Shown here: positions 45,131-52,987 of the stretch, piece by piece | How the letters are laid out: each line of letters starts with the position of its first letter | How positions within the stretch are numbered: the stretch's first letter is position 1 | NCBI RefSeq assembly: GCF_000297395.2 | Contig: NZ_HF570108.1 | Span: forward strand, 1,086,276-1,150,275 | Source of the DNA: Micromonospora lupini str. Lupac 08 | GTDB taxonomy: Bacteria > Actinomycetota > Actinomycetes > Mycobacteriales > Micromonosporaceae | Direction of reading: 5' to 3' | DNA length: 64,000 nucleotides | Program-made: the position numbers and the translations under genes | Notes under the pieces: generated by a model | What the model was told of the DNA's origin: nothing | The model's input: only the letters and a program-made list of their open reading frames with translations | The model's database searches: none

Positions 45131-46435
45131 GTGACCACGAACCGTCGCCTGCATCCCGCCTGGCTCGTCGCCGCCGTCGCCTTCGTGGCGCTTGTCGGCG
45201 CGGCCGGCTTCCGCGCCACCCCGTCGGTGCTGCTGCACCCGTTGCACGCGGAGTTCGGCTGGCCGCTCGCCACCATCTCCGCTGCCGTCTCGGTAAACCT
45301 GCTCCTCTACGGGCTCACCGCGCCGTTCGCCGCCGCGCTGATGGACCGCTTCGGCATCCGCCGGGTGGTGTCGGTGGCGCTGCTGCTGGTCGCCGCGGGC
45401 AGCGGCCTGACGGTCTTCATGACCGCGAGCTGGCAGTTGCTGCTGTGCTGGGGCGTCCTCGTCGGCCTGGGCACCGGCTCGATGGCGCTGGCGTTCGTGG
45501 CGACGGTCACCGGGCGCTGGTTCGTCCGTCGGCGGGGCCTCGTCACCGGGGTGCTGACCGCGGGCGGGGCGGCCGGCCAGCTGATCTTCCTGCCACTGAT
45601 CGCCGTGCTGGTGCGCGACCACGGGTGGCGCACGGCGGCGCTCGTCGTGGCCGGAGCCGCCCTGGCGGTCGTACCCCTTGTGGTGTGGCTGCTGCGCGAA
45701 CACCCGGCGGATCTCGACCTGCCCGCCTACGGCGCGACAGAGGTCGTCGCGGCGCCGCCGCCGACCGGCGGCGCGGCGACCCGGGCGCTGGGCGCGCTTG
45801 CCGCCGCGGCCCGGACCCGGCCGTTCTGGCTGCTGGCCGCCGGGTTCGCGATCTGCGGCGCCACCACCAACGGCCTCGTCGGTACGCACTTCGTGCCGGC
45901 CGCGCACGACCACGGCATGGCCGAGACCACGGCGGCCGGACTGCTCGCCCTGGTGGGCCTCTTCGACATCGTCGGCACAATCGCCTCCGGCTGGCTCACC
46001 GACCGGGTGGACAGCCGGTTGCTGCTCGGCGCCTACTACGCCCTGCGCGGGCTGTCGCTGCTGGTGCTGCCGAGCCTGTTCGCGGGCTCGGCCGAGCCGA
46101 GCATGCTGGTGTTCATCGTCTTCTACGGCCTGGACTGGGTGGCCACCGTGCCGCCGACGGTGGCGCTGTGCCGGGAGTACTTCGGCGGCGCCGGGGCTGT
46201 CGTGTTCGGCTGGGTGTTCGCCGCCCACCAGTTCGGGGCGGCGCTCGCGGCGACGGGCGCGGGACTGGTCCGCGACCGGCTCGGCGACTACGCGGTCGCC
46301 TGGTACGTGGCCGGCGCGTTGTCGATCGGCGCGGCCGGGCTGTCGTTGCTGCTGCGCCGACGGCCGGGCCGGCCGGTGCCGGAGGCCGTCCTGGTCGCCG
46401 CGACCGCGCCCCGGGCGTGGAGCTTCCGGGGCTGA
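45131..46435 (+). CDS. MFS transporter (monocarboxylate-type)
   Basis: 434 aa from GTG 45131 (CAGACT 7 nt before, no ribosome site). Twelve hydrophobic helices are predicted. The MFS loop-2 motif is modified (ALMDRFGIRRVVS) and TDRVDSRLLLG is its second-half equivalent. The profile resembles the oxalate/formate and monocarboxylate porter groups. The substrate is unknown. Divergent from the GlxA-type regulator, a common regulator-exporter arrangement. Its stop is 13 nt from the convergent lectin gene. Confidence 0.85.
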   Translation: MTTNRRLHPAWLVAAVAFVALVGAAGFRATPSVLLHPLHAEFGWPLATISAAVSVNLLLYGLTAPFAAALMDRFGIRRVVSVALLLVAAGSGLTVFMTASWQLLLCWGVLVGLGTGSMALAFVATVTGRWFVRRRGLVTGVLTAGGAAGQLIFLPLIAVLVRDHGWRTAALVVAGAALAVVPLVVWLLREHPADLDLPAYGATEVVAAPPPTGGAATRALGALAAAARTRPFWLLAAGFAICGATTNGLVGTHFVPAAHDHGMAETTAAGLLALVGLFDIVGTIASGWLTDRVDSRLLLGAYYALRGLSLLVLPSLFAGSAEPSMLVFIVFYGLDWVATVPPTVALCREYFGGAGAVVFGWVFAAHQFGAALAATGAGLVRDRLGDYAVAWYVAGALSIGAAGLSLLLRRRPGRPVPEAVLVAATAPRAWSFRG

Positions 46436-46448
46436 GGCGGCCGGCCGG

Positions 46449-47168
46449 TCAGCCCAGCGTCCACTGCTGGGCGGACCGGCCGTCGCAGGGCCGCTGGCGG
46501 ATCTCGTCCCCGGCCTCGGCGCCGTCGTCGTCGGCCTGCGCGCACTTGCCGCTGTGCACCGCCACGACAAGCACCGGGCCGGCGCCGGTCGGAGTCAGCC
46601 GCCACTGCTGGTTGGCCCCACCGTGACAGGGGAACTGCAGCAACGCCGCCCCGTCGTCACCGCTGCCGCCCTCGACGTCGAGGCACTGCCCGTGGGCGGC
46701 GTTGGTCAACGTCACCGCGTCCGCGCCGGTCGGGTTGACGACCCACTGCTGCTCCGGGCCGCCGGTGCAGGCGGCCAACTCGGCCTGCGCCTTCTCGCCG
46801 TCACCGCCGAGCCCGAGGCAGAGCCCCGCGGGCGACCGCAGCACGCGGGGCCCGGCGGCCGGGACGGCCGGGGTGGCCGACGGGGTCGGCGACGGCTCGA
46901 CCGAGGGGGTCGGGCTCGGCTCGGCCGGCGGGGTGGTCGGCTCGGCGGCGCTGGACGGCGCGGCGACAGTCGCGGGCACCACCGGCTCGTCGTCACCGTC
47001 GAGGAGGCCGGTGGCGAAGACCACCCCGAGGAGTACGCCCACCAGCCCGACCGCCAACGCCAACCGCAGCAGCGGGTCGGCCAGCGGCCCCGAACGGGCT
47101 CTCCGCCGACCGCCGTAGACGGTGCCGGCGGGGTCGGGGCGTTCCTCGGGCGGGGACATACGGGCCAT
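46449..47168 (-). CDS. Membrane-anchored ricin-type beta-trefoil lectin
   Basis: 239 aa from ATG 47168; ATG 47159 (better spaced from GAGG) and GTG 47174 are alternatives. A short cytoplasmic Pro/Arg-rich head, one transmembrane helix (~35-55), a long Pro/Ser/Thr/Glu stalk and then a C-terminal beta-trefoil (~105-239). The trefoil repeats are visible as EQQWVVNPTG, CLDVEGGSGDDGAALLQFPCHGG with NQQW, and the closing SAQQWTLG. These Q-x-W repeats bind sugars. No enzyme domain is attached; its likely role is glycan binding at the cell surface. Confidence 0.85.
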   Translation of the reverse strand: MARMSPPEERPDPAGTVYGGRRRARSGPLADPLLRLALAVGLVGVLLGVVFATGLLDGDDEPVVPATVAAPSSAAEPTTPPAEPSPTPSVEPSPTPSATPAVPAAGPRVLRSPAGLCLGLGGDGEKAQAELAACTGGPEQQWVVNPTGADAVTLTNAAHGQCLDVEGGSGDDGAALLQFPCHGGANQQWRLTPTGAGPVLVVAVHSGKCAQADDDGAEAGDEIRQRPCDGRSAQQWTLG

Positions 47169-47224
47169 CCTCACCCACCACTGCGGGCGGGGGCCAGCCG
47201 GTGGTGGCCGCCGGTCCGGTGGGA

Positions 47225-47695
47225 TCAGCGGGTGGGCTGCGGGTCGGTGACGTCGGCCACAGTCGCGCCGAGGGCGGTGATCGCGGCGTCGGCGTCGAGC
47301 GCGACGGCGAGACCGCGCTCACCCGCGCCGAGGGTGATCTCCCGGCCGCGCAGTCGCTCGTCGGCGATCACCGGCCAGGCGGTGCTCGCGCCGAACGGGG
47401 TGATCGTGCCGCGCTCGTACCCGGTGGCGGCCAGGGCGCCCGCCGCGTCCGGCATGGAGATGCGCTGCACACCGAGCAGGGCGCGCAGCTTGGGCCAGGA
47501 GACGACCCGGTCGCCGGGGGTGAGCACGAAGAGGTGATCGTCGGCACTCCGGCGGACGACTATCGTCTTGACCACGTCCGGGACGGCCACGCCACGGGCT
47601 GCGGCGGCCTCCGCGAGGCTGGCTACCGCACCGTGGCTGACCAGCCGATACGGCAGTCCGGCGGCGTCCAGGGCGGTGATCGCGGGCGATGGCAT
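47225..47695 (-). CDS. YbaK/ProX-type aminoacyl-tRNA deacylase
   Basis: 156 aa from ATG 47695, placed 7 nt after a TAGCGT hexamer. YbaK/EbsC fold: VVKTIVVRRSADDHLFVLTPGDRVVSWPKLR with the conserved Lys, VQRISMPD, GYERGTITPFG and REITLGAGERGLAV. Members hydrolyse mischarged aminoacyl-tRNAs (for example Cys- or Ala-tRNAPro). The exact specificity is not readable here. It is divergent from the flavoprotein gene, 93 nt apart; both starts look leaderless. Confidence 0.85.
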   Translation of the reverse strand: MPSPAITALDAAGLPYRLVSHGAVASLAEAAAARGVAVPDVVKTIVVRRSADDHLFVLTPGDRVVSWPKLRALLGVQRISMPDAAGALAATGYERGTITPFGASTAWPVIADERLRGREITLGAGERGLAVALDADAAITALGATVADVTDPQPTR

Positions 47696-47776
47696 GCCCG
47701 CCACGCTAACCGTCGGACCTGGCGCCGGACGGGAAACGGCAGGCGTTGACATCCCACCGTTCCCGGGGTCCGGGCG

Positions 47777-47782
47777 TAAGGT
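47777..47782 (+). promoter_or_regulatory. -10 for the leaderless flavoprotein gene
   Basis: TAAGGT, 6 nt, ATG 47789. A perfect TTGACA lies at 47746-47751 but 25 nt away, too far to be its -35 by usual rules. On the other strand TAGCGT (47708-47703) serves the YbaK gene. Confidence 0.5.
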
Positions 47783-47788
47783 GATCAC

Positions 47789-49186
47789 ATGCGCGCTGAG
47801 CGTGTGGATCACCCCATTGACCATGATGAAGCGGTGGACACGTTGCGGCGGTCGTACGCCGCGGTGCCCACGGGCGAGCCTGTCCGGCTGGCCAAACGCA
47901 CCTCCAACCTGTTCCGCCCCCGGTCCGCTCCCCGGACCCCGGGCCTCGACGTGAGTGGCCTCAACCGGGTTCTCGCGGTGGACGCGAACGCGCGCACCGC
48001 AGACGTGCAGGGCATGTGCACGTACGAGGACCTGGTCGACGCGACGCTGCCGCACGGGCTGATGCCCCTGGTGGTGCCGCAGCTGCGCACCATCACCCTG
48101 GGCGGGGCGGTGACCGGCCTGGGGATCGAGTCGACCTCGTTCCGCAACGGCCTGCCCCACGAGTCGGTACGCGAGATGGACATCCTCACCGGCTCCGGCG
48201 AGATCGTCACCGCCCGGCCCGAGGGTGAGCACGCCGACCTGTTCACCGCGTTCCCCAACTCGCTGGGCAGCCTCGGGTACGCCACCCGGCTGCGCATCGA
48301 GCTGCAACCGATCGGCCGGTACGTGGCGTTGCGCAACATCCGGTTCACCCAACTGGAGGCGCTCACCGACGCGATCGCCGAGGTGACCGCCACCCGGTCC
48401 TGGGCCGGTGAGCAGGTCGACGTGATGGACGGCGTGATGTTCAGCCCCGGTGAGGCGTACCTGATCCTGGGCACGTTCACCGACGCGGCCGACCCGCCCA
48501 GCGACTACACCGGCCAGGAGATCTACTACCGATCGCTGCGTCGGCGCACCCGCGACGTGCTGACCGCGTACGACTATCTGTGGCGCTGGGACACCGACTG
48601 GTTCTGGTGTTCGTCGGCGTTCGGCGCGCAGCACCCGGTCGTGCGCAGGCTCTGGCCGGCGCGTTACCGGCGCAGCGACGTCTACCACCGACTGGTCCGC
48701 CTGGAGCACCGACACCAGGTGGCGGCCCGGATCGACCGGCTGCGCGGCCAGCCGGCCCGCGAGCGGGTCGTGCAGGACGTGGAGATCCCGCTGGACCGCA
48801 CGGCCGACTTCCTGCGCTGGTTCGCGGGCAGCGTGGGGATGACCCCGGTGTGGCTCTGCCCGTTGCGGTTGCGCGAGCCGGAGGGTCCCGGTTCGGCGCG
48901 GTCGTGGCCGCTGTATCCGCTCCACGCGGGGCAGGACTACGTCAACATTGGTTTCTGGGGGAGCGTGCCGATCGCGCCCGGCGCCGCCGACGGCGACGTC
49001 AACCGCACGATCGAACGCAGGGTGTCGGAGTCGGGCGGGCACAAGTCGCTCTACTCGGACGCGTACTACGACCGGGACGCCTTCGATCGCCTCTACGGCG
49101 GCGAGACCTGGCGCGCGGTGAAGGACCGCTACGACCCGGACCACCGGCTGACGGGACTGTACGAAAAGGCGGTAGCACGAGCATGA
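47789..49186 (+). CDS. FAD-dependent oxidoreductase, probable 10-methylene fatty acid reductase
   Basis: 465 aa from ATG 47789. The FAD-linked oxidase N-domain shows RTADVQGMCTYEDLVDATLPHGLMPLVVPQLRTITLGGAVTGLGIES split by loops; the C-domain resembles DHCR24-type reductases. Its stop overlaps the start of a cyclopropane-type methyltransferase (ATGA). The same gene pair (tmsA-tmsB / bfaA-bfaB; Rv0449c with ufaA1) makes 10-methyl fatty acids such as tuberculostearate in mycobacteria: the methyltransferase adds a methylene and this flavoprotein reduces it. Micromonospora lipids contain 10-methyl acids, in keeping with this. Confidence 0.8.
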   Translation: MRAERVDHPIDHDEAVDTLRRSYAAVPTGEPVRLAKRTSNLFRPRSAPRTPGLDVSGLNRVLAVDANARTADVQGMCTYEDLVDATLPHGLMPLVVPQLRTITLGGAVTGLGIESTSFRNGLPHESVREMDILTGSGEIVTARPEGEHADLFTAFPNSLGSLGYATRLRIELQPIGRYVALRNIRFTQLEALTDAIAEVTATRSWAGEQVDVMDGVMFSPGEAYLILGTFTDAADPPSDYTGQEIYYRSLRRRTRDVLTAYDYLWRWDTDWFWCSSAFGAQHPVVRRLWPARYRRSDVYHRLVRLEHRHQVAARIDRLRGQPARERVVQDVEIPLDRTADFLRWFAGSVGMTPVWLCPLRLREPEGPGSARSWPLYPLHAGQDYVNIGFWGSVPIAPGAADGDVNRTIERRVSESGGHKSLYSDAYYDRDAFDRLYGGETWRAVKDRYDPDHRLTGLYEKAVARA

Positions 49187-50526
49187 GCCTTACCGATCGA
49201 GACCAGGGGGCGGCGAGCGTCCCCGCCACCCCGCCGGCGGGGGGCCGGCCCACCGGTCCGACCGTGGCGGACGTCGTCCGCGCGGTCACCGCCGCGCCGC
49301 TGCCGGTGCGGATCATCGGGTACGACGGCAGCGCCGTCGGCCCGGCCGACGCCGGCATCACCCTGTCGATCCGTTCCGAGCGGGGACTGTCGTACCTGCT
49401 CACCGCCCCCGGTGACCTGGGCATGGCCCGGGCGTACGTCAGCGGTGACCTGGCGTTGCAGGGGGTGCACCCGGGTGACCCGTACGAGGCGCTGCGGGTG
49501 CTCAAGGACGAGTTGCGGCTGCGCCCACCGTCGGTGACCGACGGGCTGGCGCTGGTGCGCGGGCTGGGCTGGGAGCGCCTGATGCCGCCCCCGGCCCCTC
49601 CGCAGGAGGCCCAGCCGCGCTGGAAGCGGGTGATGAACGGGCTGCGGCACTCGCGGGTGCGCGACAGCACGGCGATCTCGCACCACTACGACGTCTCGAA
49701 CGCCTTCTACGAGAAGGTGCTCGGCCCGTCGATGACGTACACCTGCGCGGTCTACCGGTCCCCGGACGACACGCTGGAGCAGGCGCAGGCGTCGAAGTAC
49801 GACCTGGTCGCCAGCAAGTTGGCGCTGAAGAAGGGGATGCGGCTGCTCGACGTGGGCTGCGGCTGGGGTGGCATGGTCCGCCACGCGGCCCGCGAGTACG
49901 GCGTCAAGGCGCTCGGGGTGACCCTGTCGAAGGCGCAGGCGCAGTGGGCGCAGGCGGCCATCGAGCGGGAGGGGCTGACCGAGCTGGCCGAGGTGCGGCA
50001 CCTGGACTACCGGGACGCGCCGGCGGAGCAGTTCGACGCCATCTCCTCGATCGGGCTGACCGAGCACATCGGGGTGCGCAACTACCCGGCCTACTTCGGG
50101 GCTCTGCGGTCCCGGCTGCGCACGGGTGGACGGCTGCTCAACCACACCATCACGCGCGCGGACAATCGGGCGCCGCACCGCTCGGGCGCGTTCATCGACA
50201 GGTACGTCTTCCCGGACGGCGAGCTGGCCGGCCCGGGTCGGCTGATCAGCGAGGTGCACGACGCCGGGCTGGAGGTGCACCACGAGGAGAACCTGCGCCA
50301 GCACTACGCGCTGACGCTTGCCGCGTGGTGCCGCAACCTGGTGGAGCACTGGGACTTCTGCGTCTCGGAGGTCGGCGCGGGCACGGCCCGGGTGTGGGGG
50401 CTCTACATGGCCGGGTCGCGGATGGCGTTCGAGCGCAACGGCATCCAGCTGCACCAGGTGTTGGCCACCCACAACGGCCCGGACGGCGTGAACGGGTACC
50501 CGCTGCGACCCGACTGGTTGCCCTGA
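49183..50526 (+). CDS. SAM-dependent methyltransferase of the cyclopropane/10-methyl fatty acid type
   Basis: 447 aa from ATG 49183. SAM motif I is LLDVGCGWGGM (~225); preceding SNAFYEKVLGPSMTYTCAVY and later SIGLTEHIGVRNYPAYF are CFA synthase signatures. An N-terminal lipid-binding SCP2-like part (~20-120) is present as in full-length CFA synthases and UfaA1. Coupled to the flavoprotein, it most likely methylates the double bond of phospholipid-bound oleate or similar to a 10-methylene product. A simple cyclopropane synthase is the alternative. Confidence 0.82.
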   Translation: MSLTDRDQGAASVPATPPAGGRPTGPTVADVVRAVTAAPLPVRIIGYDGSAVGPADAGITLSIRSERGLSYLLTAPGDLGMARAYVSGDLALQGVHPGDPYEALRVLKDELRLRPPSVTDGLALVRGLGWERLMPPPAPPQEAQPRWKRVMNGLRHSRVRDSTAISHHYDVSNAFYEKVLGPSMTYTCAVYRSPDDTLEQAQASKYDLVASKLALKKGMRLLDVGCGWGGMVRHAAREYGVKALGVTLSKAQAQWAQAAIEREGLTELAEVRHLDYRDAPAEQFDAISSIGLTEHIGVRNYPAYFGALRSRLRTGGRLLNHTITRADNRAPHRSGAFIDRYVFPDGELAGPGRLISEVHDAGLEVHHEENLRQHYALTLAAWCRNLVEHWDFCVSEVGAGTARVWGLYMAGSRMAFERNGIQLHQVLATHNGPDGVNGYPLRPDWLP

Positions 50527-50546
50527 CCATCTGCTGAGTGTCGCCT

Positions 50547-50577
50547 GAAGCCGCGTCGAGAAAGTCGGCGCGGCTTC
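50547..50577 (+). terminator. Terminator after the fatty-acid pair
   Basis: 9-bp stem GAAGCCGCG / CGCGGCTTC with a 13-nt loop, 20 nt after the methyltransferase stop. Confidence 0.6.
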
Positions 50578-50588
50578 TCGCGAAGCGA

Positions 50589-50617
50589 TTGACAAACAAG
50601 TTTTGTACGTACAAACT
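50589..50617 (+). promoter_or_regulatory. Promoter with a palindromic operator
   Basis: Consensus -35 TTGACA (50589-50594), 17 nt, CAAACT (50612-50617). The perfect 14-nt palindrome TTTGTACGTACAAA (50602-50615) fills the spacer and overlaps the -10, a classic repressor site. It lies 12 nt before the ATG of the HTH gene. Confidence 0.75.
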
Positions 50618-50626
50618 GATTTTGCC

Positions 50627-51181
50627 ATGAGAGACGTCCTGTACCTGGAGCAGATCGAGCAGGCCGAAGTCCTGCTCAAGCCGCAGCGTGTCGAGGTGCT
50701 GCGGCAACTCGCCGAACCGCGCACCTGCACCGAGGTCGCGGCCCGACTCGACCAGACGCCGCAGCGCGTCTACTACCACGTCAAGCAGCTCGTCGCGGCC
50801 GGCCTCGTCGAGCTGGTCAACGAGCGCAAGGTCCGCGGCATCACCGAAGGCATCTACCAGGCCGCCGCCCGGTCCTACTGGCTGTCACCCCGCCTGGTCG
50901 GCCGGATCGGGCTGCGCCGGGCCCGCGACGAGCTGAGCCTGGGCTACCTGCTCGACCTGATGGAAGAGGTCCAGGCCGACGTCGCGGCCCTGGACCGGGC
51001 CGCCCCCGAGCTGCCCTCGATCGGGGTCTCCGGCGAGATCCGGGTGCCCGCCGAGCAGCGCCCGCAGTTCCTGCACGACCTGCAAACCGCACTTCAGGAC
51101 CTGTTCGCCCGTTACGGCGGCAGTGAAGGAGACGCCTTCAAGCTCGCCGTCGCCTGCTATCCGAAAGGGAACGACAAATGA
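50627..51181 (+). CDS. ArsR-type winged-helix repressor
   Basis: 184 aa from ATG 50627. The HTH is near residues 20-85: AEVLLKPQRVEVLRQLAEPRTCTEVAARLDQTPQRVYYHVKQLVAAGLVELVNERKV, a HTH_20 pattern given here in parts as AEVLLKPQRV, TCTEVAARLDQTPQ and YYHVKQLVAAGLVEL. The C-terminal half is helical and may bind a ligand. There is no metal-site Cys pair. Its own promoter carries a palindrome in the -35/-10 spacer, so autorepression is likely. The stop overlaps the START-domain gene (ATGA). Confidence 0.85.
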   Translation: MRDVLYLEQIEQAEVLLKPQRVEVLRQLAEPRTCTEVAARLDQTPQRVYYHVKQLVAAGLVELVNERKVRGITEGIYQAAARSYWLSPRLVGRIGLRRARDELSLGYLLDLMEEVQADVAALDRAAPELPSIGVSGEIRVPAEQRPQFLHDLQTALQDLFARYGGSEGDAFKLAVACYPKGNDK

Positions 51182-52050
51182 GTGACCCGTTGAAGGTCCA
51201 GGCCCGCCTCTCCGCGCCCGTCGGGCGCGTCCGCGAGGCACTTACCGACCCGGCCGAGCTGCGGCTCTGGCTGGCCGAGCACGCCGAGGTCGAGCTGCCC
51301 CAGCGGTACGAGTTCTGGGGTCGCTACACGCCCGAGGGTGACGCCCCGCACCAGCGCCTGCTGCACGCCGACGACGACACGGTGCGCTTCGGCTGGCTGC
51401 TCGACGGGGTGGAGACCACCACCGAGCTCCAGTTGACCGCGGAGAGCGCCGACAGCACCGTGCTCACGCTGACGCAGAGCCACTTCGACTTCAACGAGGC
51501 GATGACCGGCTCCAGCATCCGTGGCGTGCTGCAGACGTACTGGGCGCTGTCCATCGCCAACCTGGCCGCCCACCTGGAGGGTCGGCCGCTGCTGCCCCGC
51601 ACCGACTTCACCTCCGCCGACCTGCGCGGCGAGCTGGTCATCGCCGCCCCCATGGACAAGGTGTGGGAGTCGCTTGCCGACTCCGAGCAGGCCAGCGCCT
51701 GGTTCGGCTACCCCATCGGGATCGAGCCGTGGGTCGGCGGCCGGTACGCGATGGGCGGCTTCGAGCACGGCTACGCGGCCAAGATCGTCGACCTGGAGCC
51801 GGGCCGGAGGATGTCCGTGGACTGGGGCCCGACCGGCGTCACGAACTGGGAGCTGGCCGAGTCCGAGGGCCGGACCACGCTGACCTTCGTGCAGAGCGGT
51901 TTCGACGAGACCAACCCTCCGTACGCGGCCTGGAGCGGGTCGGTGTCCGGCCTGGCCGAGCTGCGCCGCTTCCACGAGGTGCCGGACTGGCAGCCGATCT
52001 GGATCGCGACCGAGGTGCCCGGTCTGGAGCCCGAGCCCGCCGCGAACTGA
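51178..52050 (+). CDS. Double SRPBCC/AHSA1 (START-like) domain protein
   Basis: 290 aa from ATG 51178. Two tandem AHSA1-type helix-grip domains: residues ~5-140 (ARLSAPVGRVREALTDPAELRLWL) and ~150-285 (VIAAPMDKVWESLADSEQASAWF...WVGGRYAMG). This family binds hydrophobic ligands and is often paired with an ArsR-type repressor, as here. The pair may sense and sequester a lipophilic compound. A nearly identical copy of its last 20 codons recurs 485 nt downstream (52461). Confidence 0.85.
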   Translation: MSDPLKVQARLSAPVGRVREALTDPAELRLWLAEHAEVELPQRYEFWGRYTPEGDAPHQRLLHADDDTVRFGWLLDGVETTTELQLTAESADSTVLTLTQSHFDFNEAMTGSSIRGVLQTYWALSIANLAAHLEGRPLLPRTDFTSADLRGELVIAAPMDKVWESLADSEQASAWFGYPIGIEPWVGGRYAMGGFEHGYAAKIVDLEPGRRMSVDWGPTGVTNWELAESEGRTTLTFVQSGFDETNPPYAAWSGSVSGLAELRRFHEVPDWQPIWIATEVPGLEPEPAAN

Positions 52051-52168
52051 CGCGGTGACGGACTGAGACGCCCGGCAGCAGCTCCACCTTGGACGGTTCG
52101 GCCTTCGGGTCGACGGTCCACGGTGGAGTCGCTTCCGTGCCCGGCAAGCCGTTGGAAAGGCGTGTGGA

Positions 52169-52462
52169 ATGGACAGCCCCGACTGGAAGGGCGTCACCAA
52201 CCAGATCCTGTACGGATTGATGTTCACCCCTCAGTTGGACGACTCCAGCGCCAGTCAGATGGCCACAGCGATGGCGGAGCGGCGGTATTTCGGCGACGGT
52301 CCTGCCGTGTACGCCGACGCGATCGCCCGGGCGCAGCGATACGCCGGTCCGCTGACTGACGAGATCGAGACGCCGCACAGCGAGCAGGACTTCCGCGATT
52401 TCCTGCGCCGGCTCGCTGGTGAGCTGGACGAGCGGCGGCCCTGGCAGGGGTTGGCGACCTGA
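52169..52462 (+). CDS. Small orphan protein between duplicated gene ends
   Basis: 97 aa from ATG 52169 with GGAAAGG upstream. Soluble, acidic, mostly helical (SASQMATAMAERRYFGDGP, FRDFLRRLAGELDERRPW). I recognise no family; the size and composition are like small immunity or contact-type proteins, but that is only an impression. It is flanked by two copies of the 3' end of the START-domain gene, and its own stop overlaps the second copy, so it may have arrived by insertion or segmental duplication. Confidence 0.5.
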   Translation: MDSPDWKGVTNQILYGLMFTPQLDDSSASQMATAMAERRYFGDGPAVYADAIARAQRYAGPLTDEIETPHSEQDFRDFLRRLAGELDERRPWQGLAT

Positions 52463-52541
52463 GGTGCCGGGCTGGCAGCCGATCTGGATCTCGACCGAGG
52501 TGCCCGGTCTGGAGCCCGCGCCCTGGGAAGCAGCAAGCTGA
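52461..52541 (+). pseudogene. Duplicated 3' end of the START-domain gene (relic)
   Basis: From 52461 the DNA repeats 51976-52038 with about three mismatches in 63 nt. It stays in frame, reading EVPGWQPIWISTEVPGLEP and then diverging to APWEAAS and a TGA at 52539-52541. No start codon or upstream domain accompanies it. It looks like the remnant of a second copy of the double-SRPBCC gene whose body was lost or replaced by the segment with the 97-aa ORF. Confidence 0.8.
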
Positions 52542-52576
52542 CGGTTTCGTCATGATCGTGCTCGGCGTTCTGGCGT

Positions 52577-52649
52577 GATCGTGCTCGATCACGGATGTAG
52601 TGGCCTCGTTCGCGCGGCGAGGCCACTACATCCTGGATCGAGCACGATC
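52577..52649. repeat. Long perfect-type palindrome (element C)
   Basis: 32-nt arms (52577-52608 and 52618-52649; 30 of 32 pair) begin GATCGTGCTCGATCA and contain GTAGTGGCCTCG, with a 9-nt loop. A third GATCGTGCTCG copy precedes it at 52554-52564. It lies between convergent transcription units and may terminate both, but the extra outer arms are longer than a normal terminator. Confidence 0.8.
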
Positions 52650-52669
52650 TTGGCGGGGAAGCTCAGGGC

Positions 52670-52987
52670 TCAGGCGATGGCCGCGATCTCTCCATCATCG
52701 AAATAGATCGCCTGGTGCAGCCGGCCGCCGAGGGCGGCGGCGTACCGGGCCACCACATCCTGGCCGGAGATCTGGCCCTGCTCGATCTGGGACACCCGGC
52801 CTTTGGTTACGCCCATCCGCTCGGCGATCTGTTGCTGAGTGAAACCGCGGGCGCGTCTGACCTCCGCGAGACGGTGCCCGACGACCTGCGCGAGCAGCTC
52901 CTCCTTGCCCGCCTCGACGGCAGCCTCGCCGCCGGCGCGCTGCACGTACTCCGCCCGGACATCCGACCACCGCACATGACCACTCAC
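52670..52987 (-). CDS. XRE-family antitoxin (HigA-like)
   Basis: 105 aa from GTG 52987, whose codon overlaps the toxin stop (GTGA). The HTH is RLAEVRRARGFTQQQIAERMGVTKGRVSQIEQGQISG split by its helices (key parts FTQQQIAERMG and RVSQIEQG). The C-terminal strand resembles HigA2-type antitoxins, ending ALGGRLHQAIYFDDGEIAAI. It should neutralise the RelE-like toxin encoded just upstream and, with it, repress the operon at the TATAGCA palindrome. Confidence 0.87.
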   Translation of the reverse strand: MSGHVRWSDVRAEYVQRAGGEAAVEAGKEELLAQVVGHRLAEVRRARGFTQQQIAERMGVTKGRVSQIEQGQISGQDVVARYAAALGGRLHQAIYFDDGEIAAIA

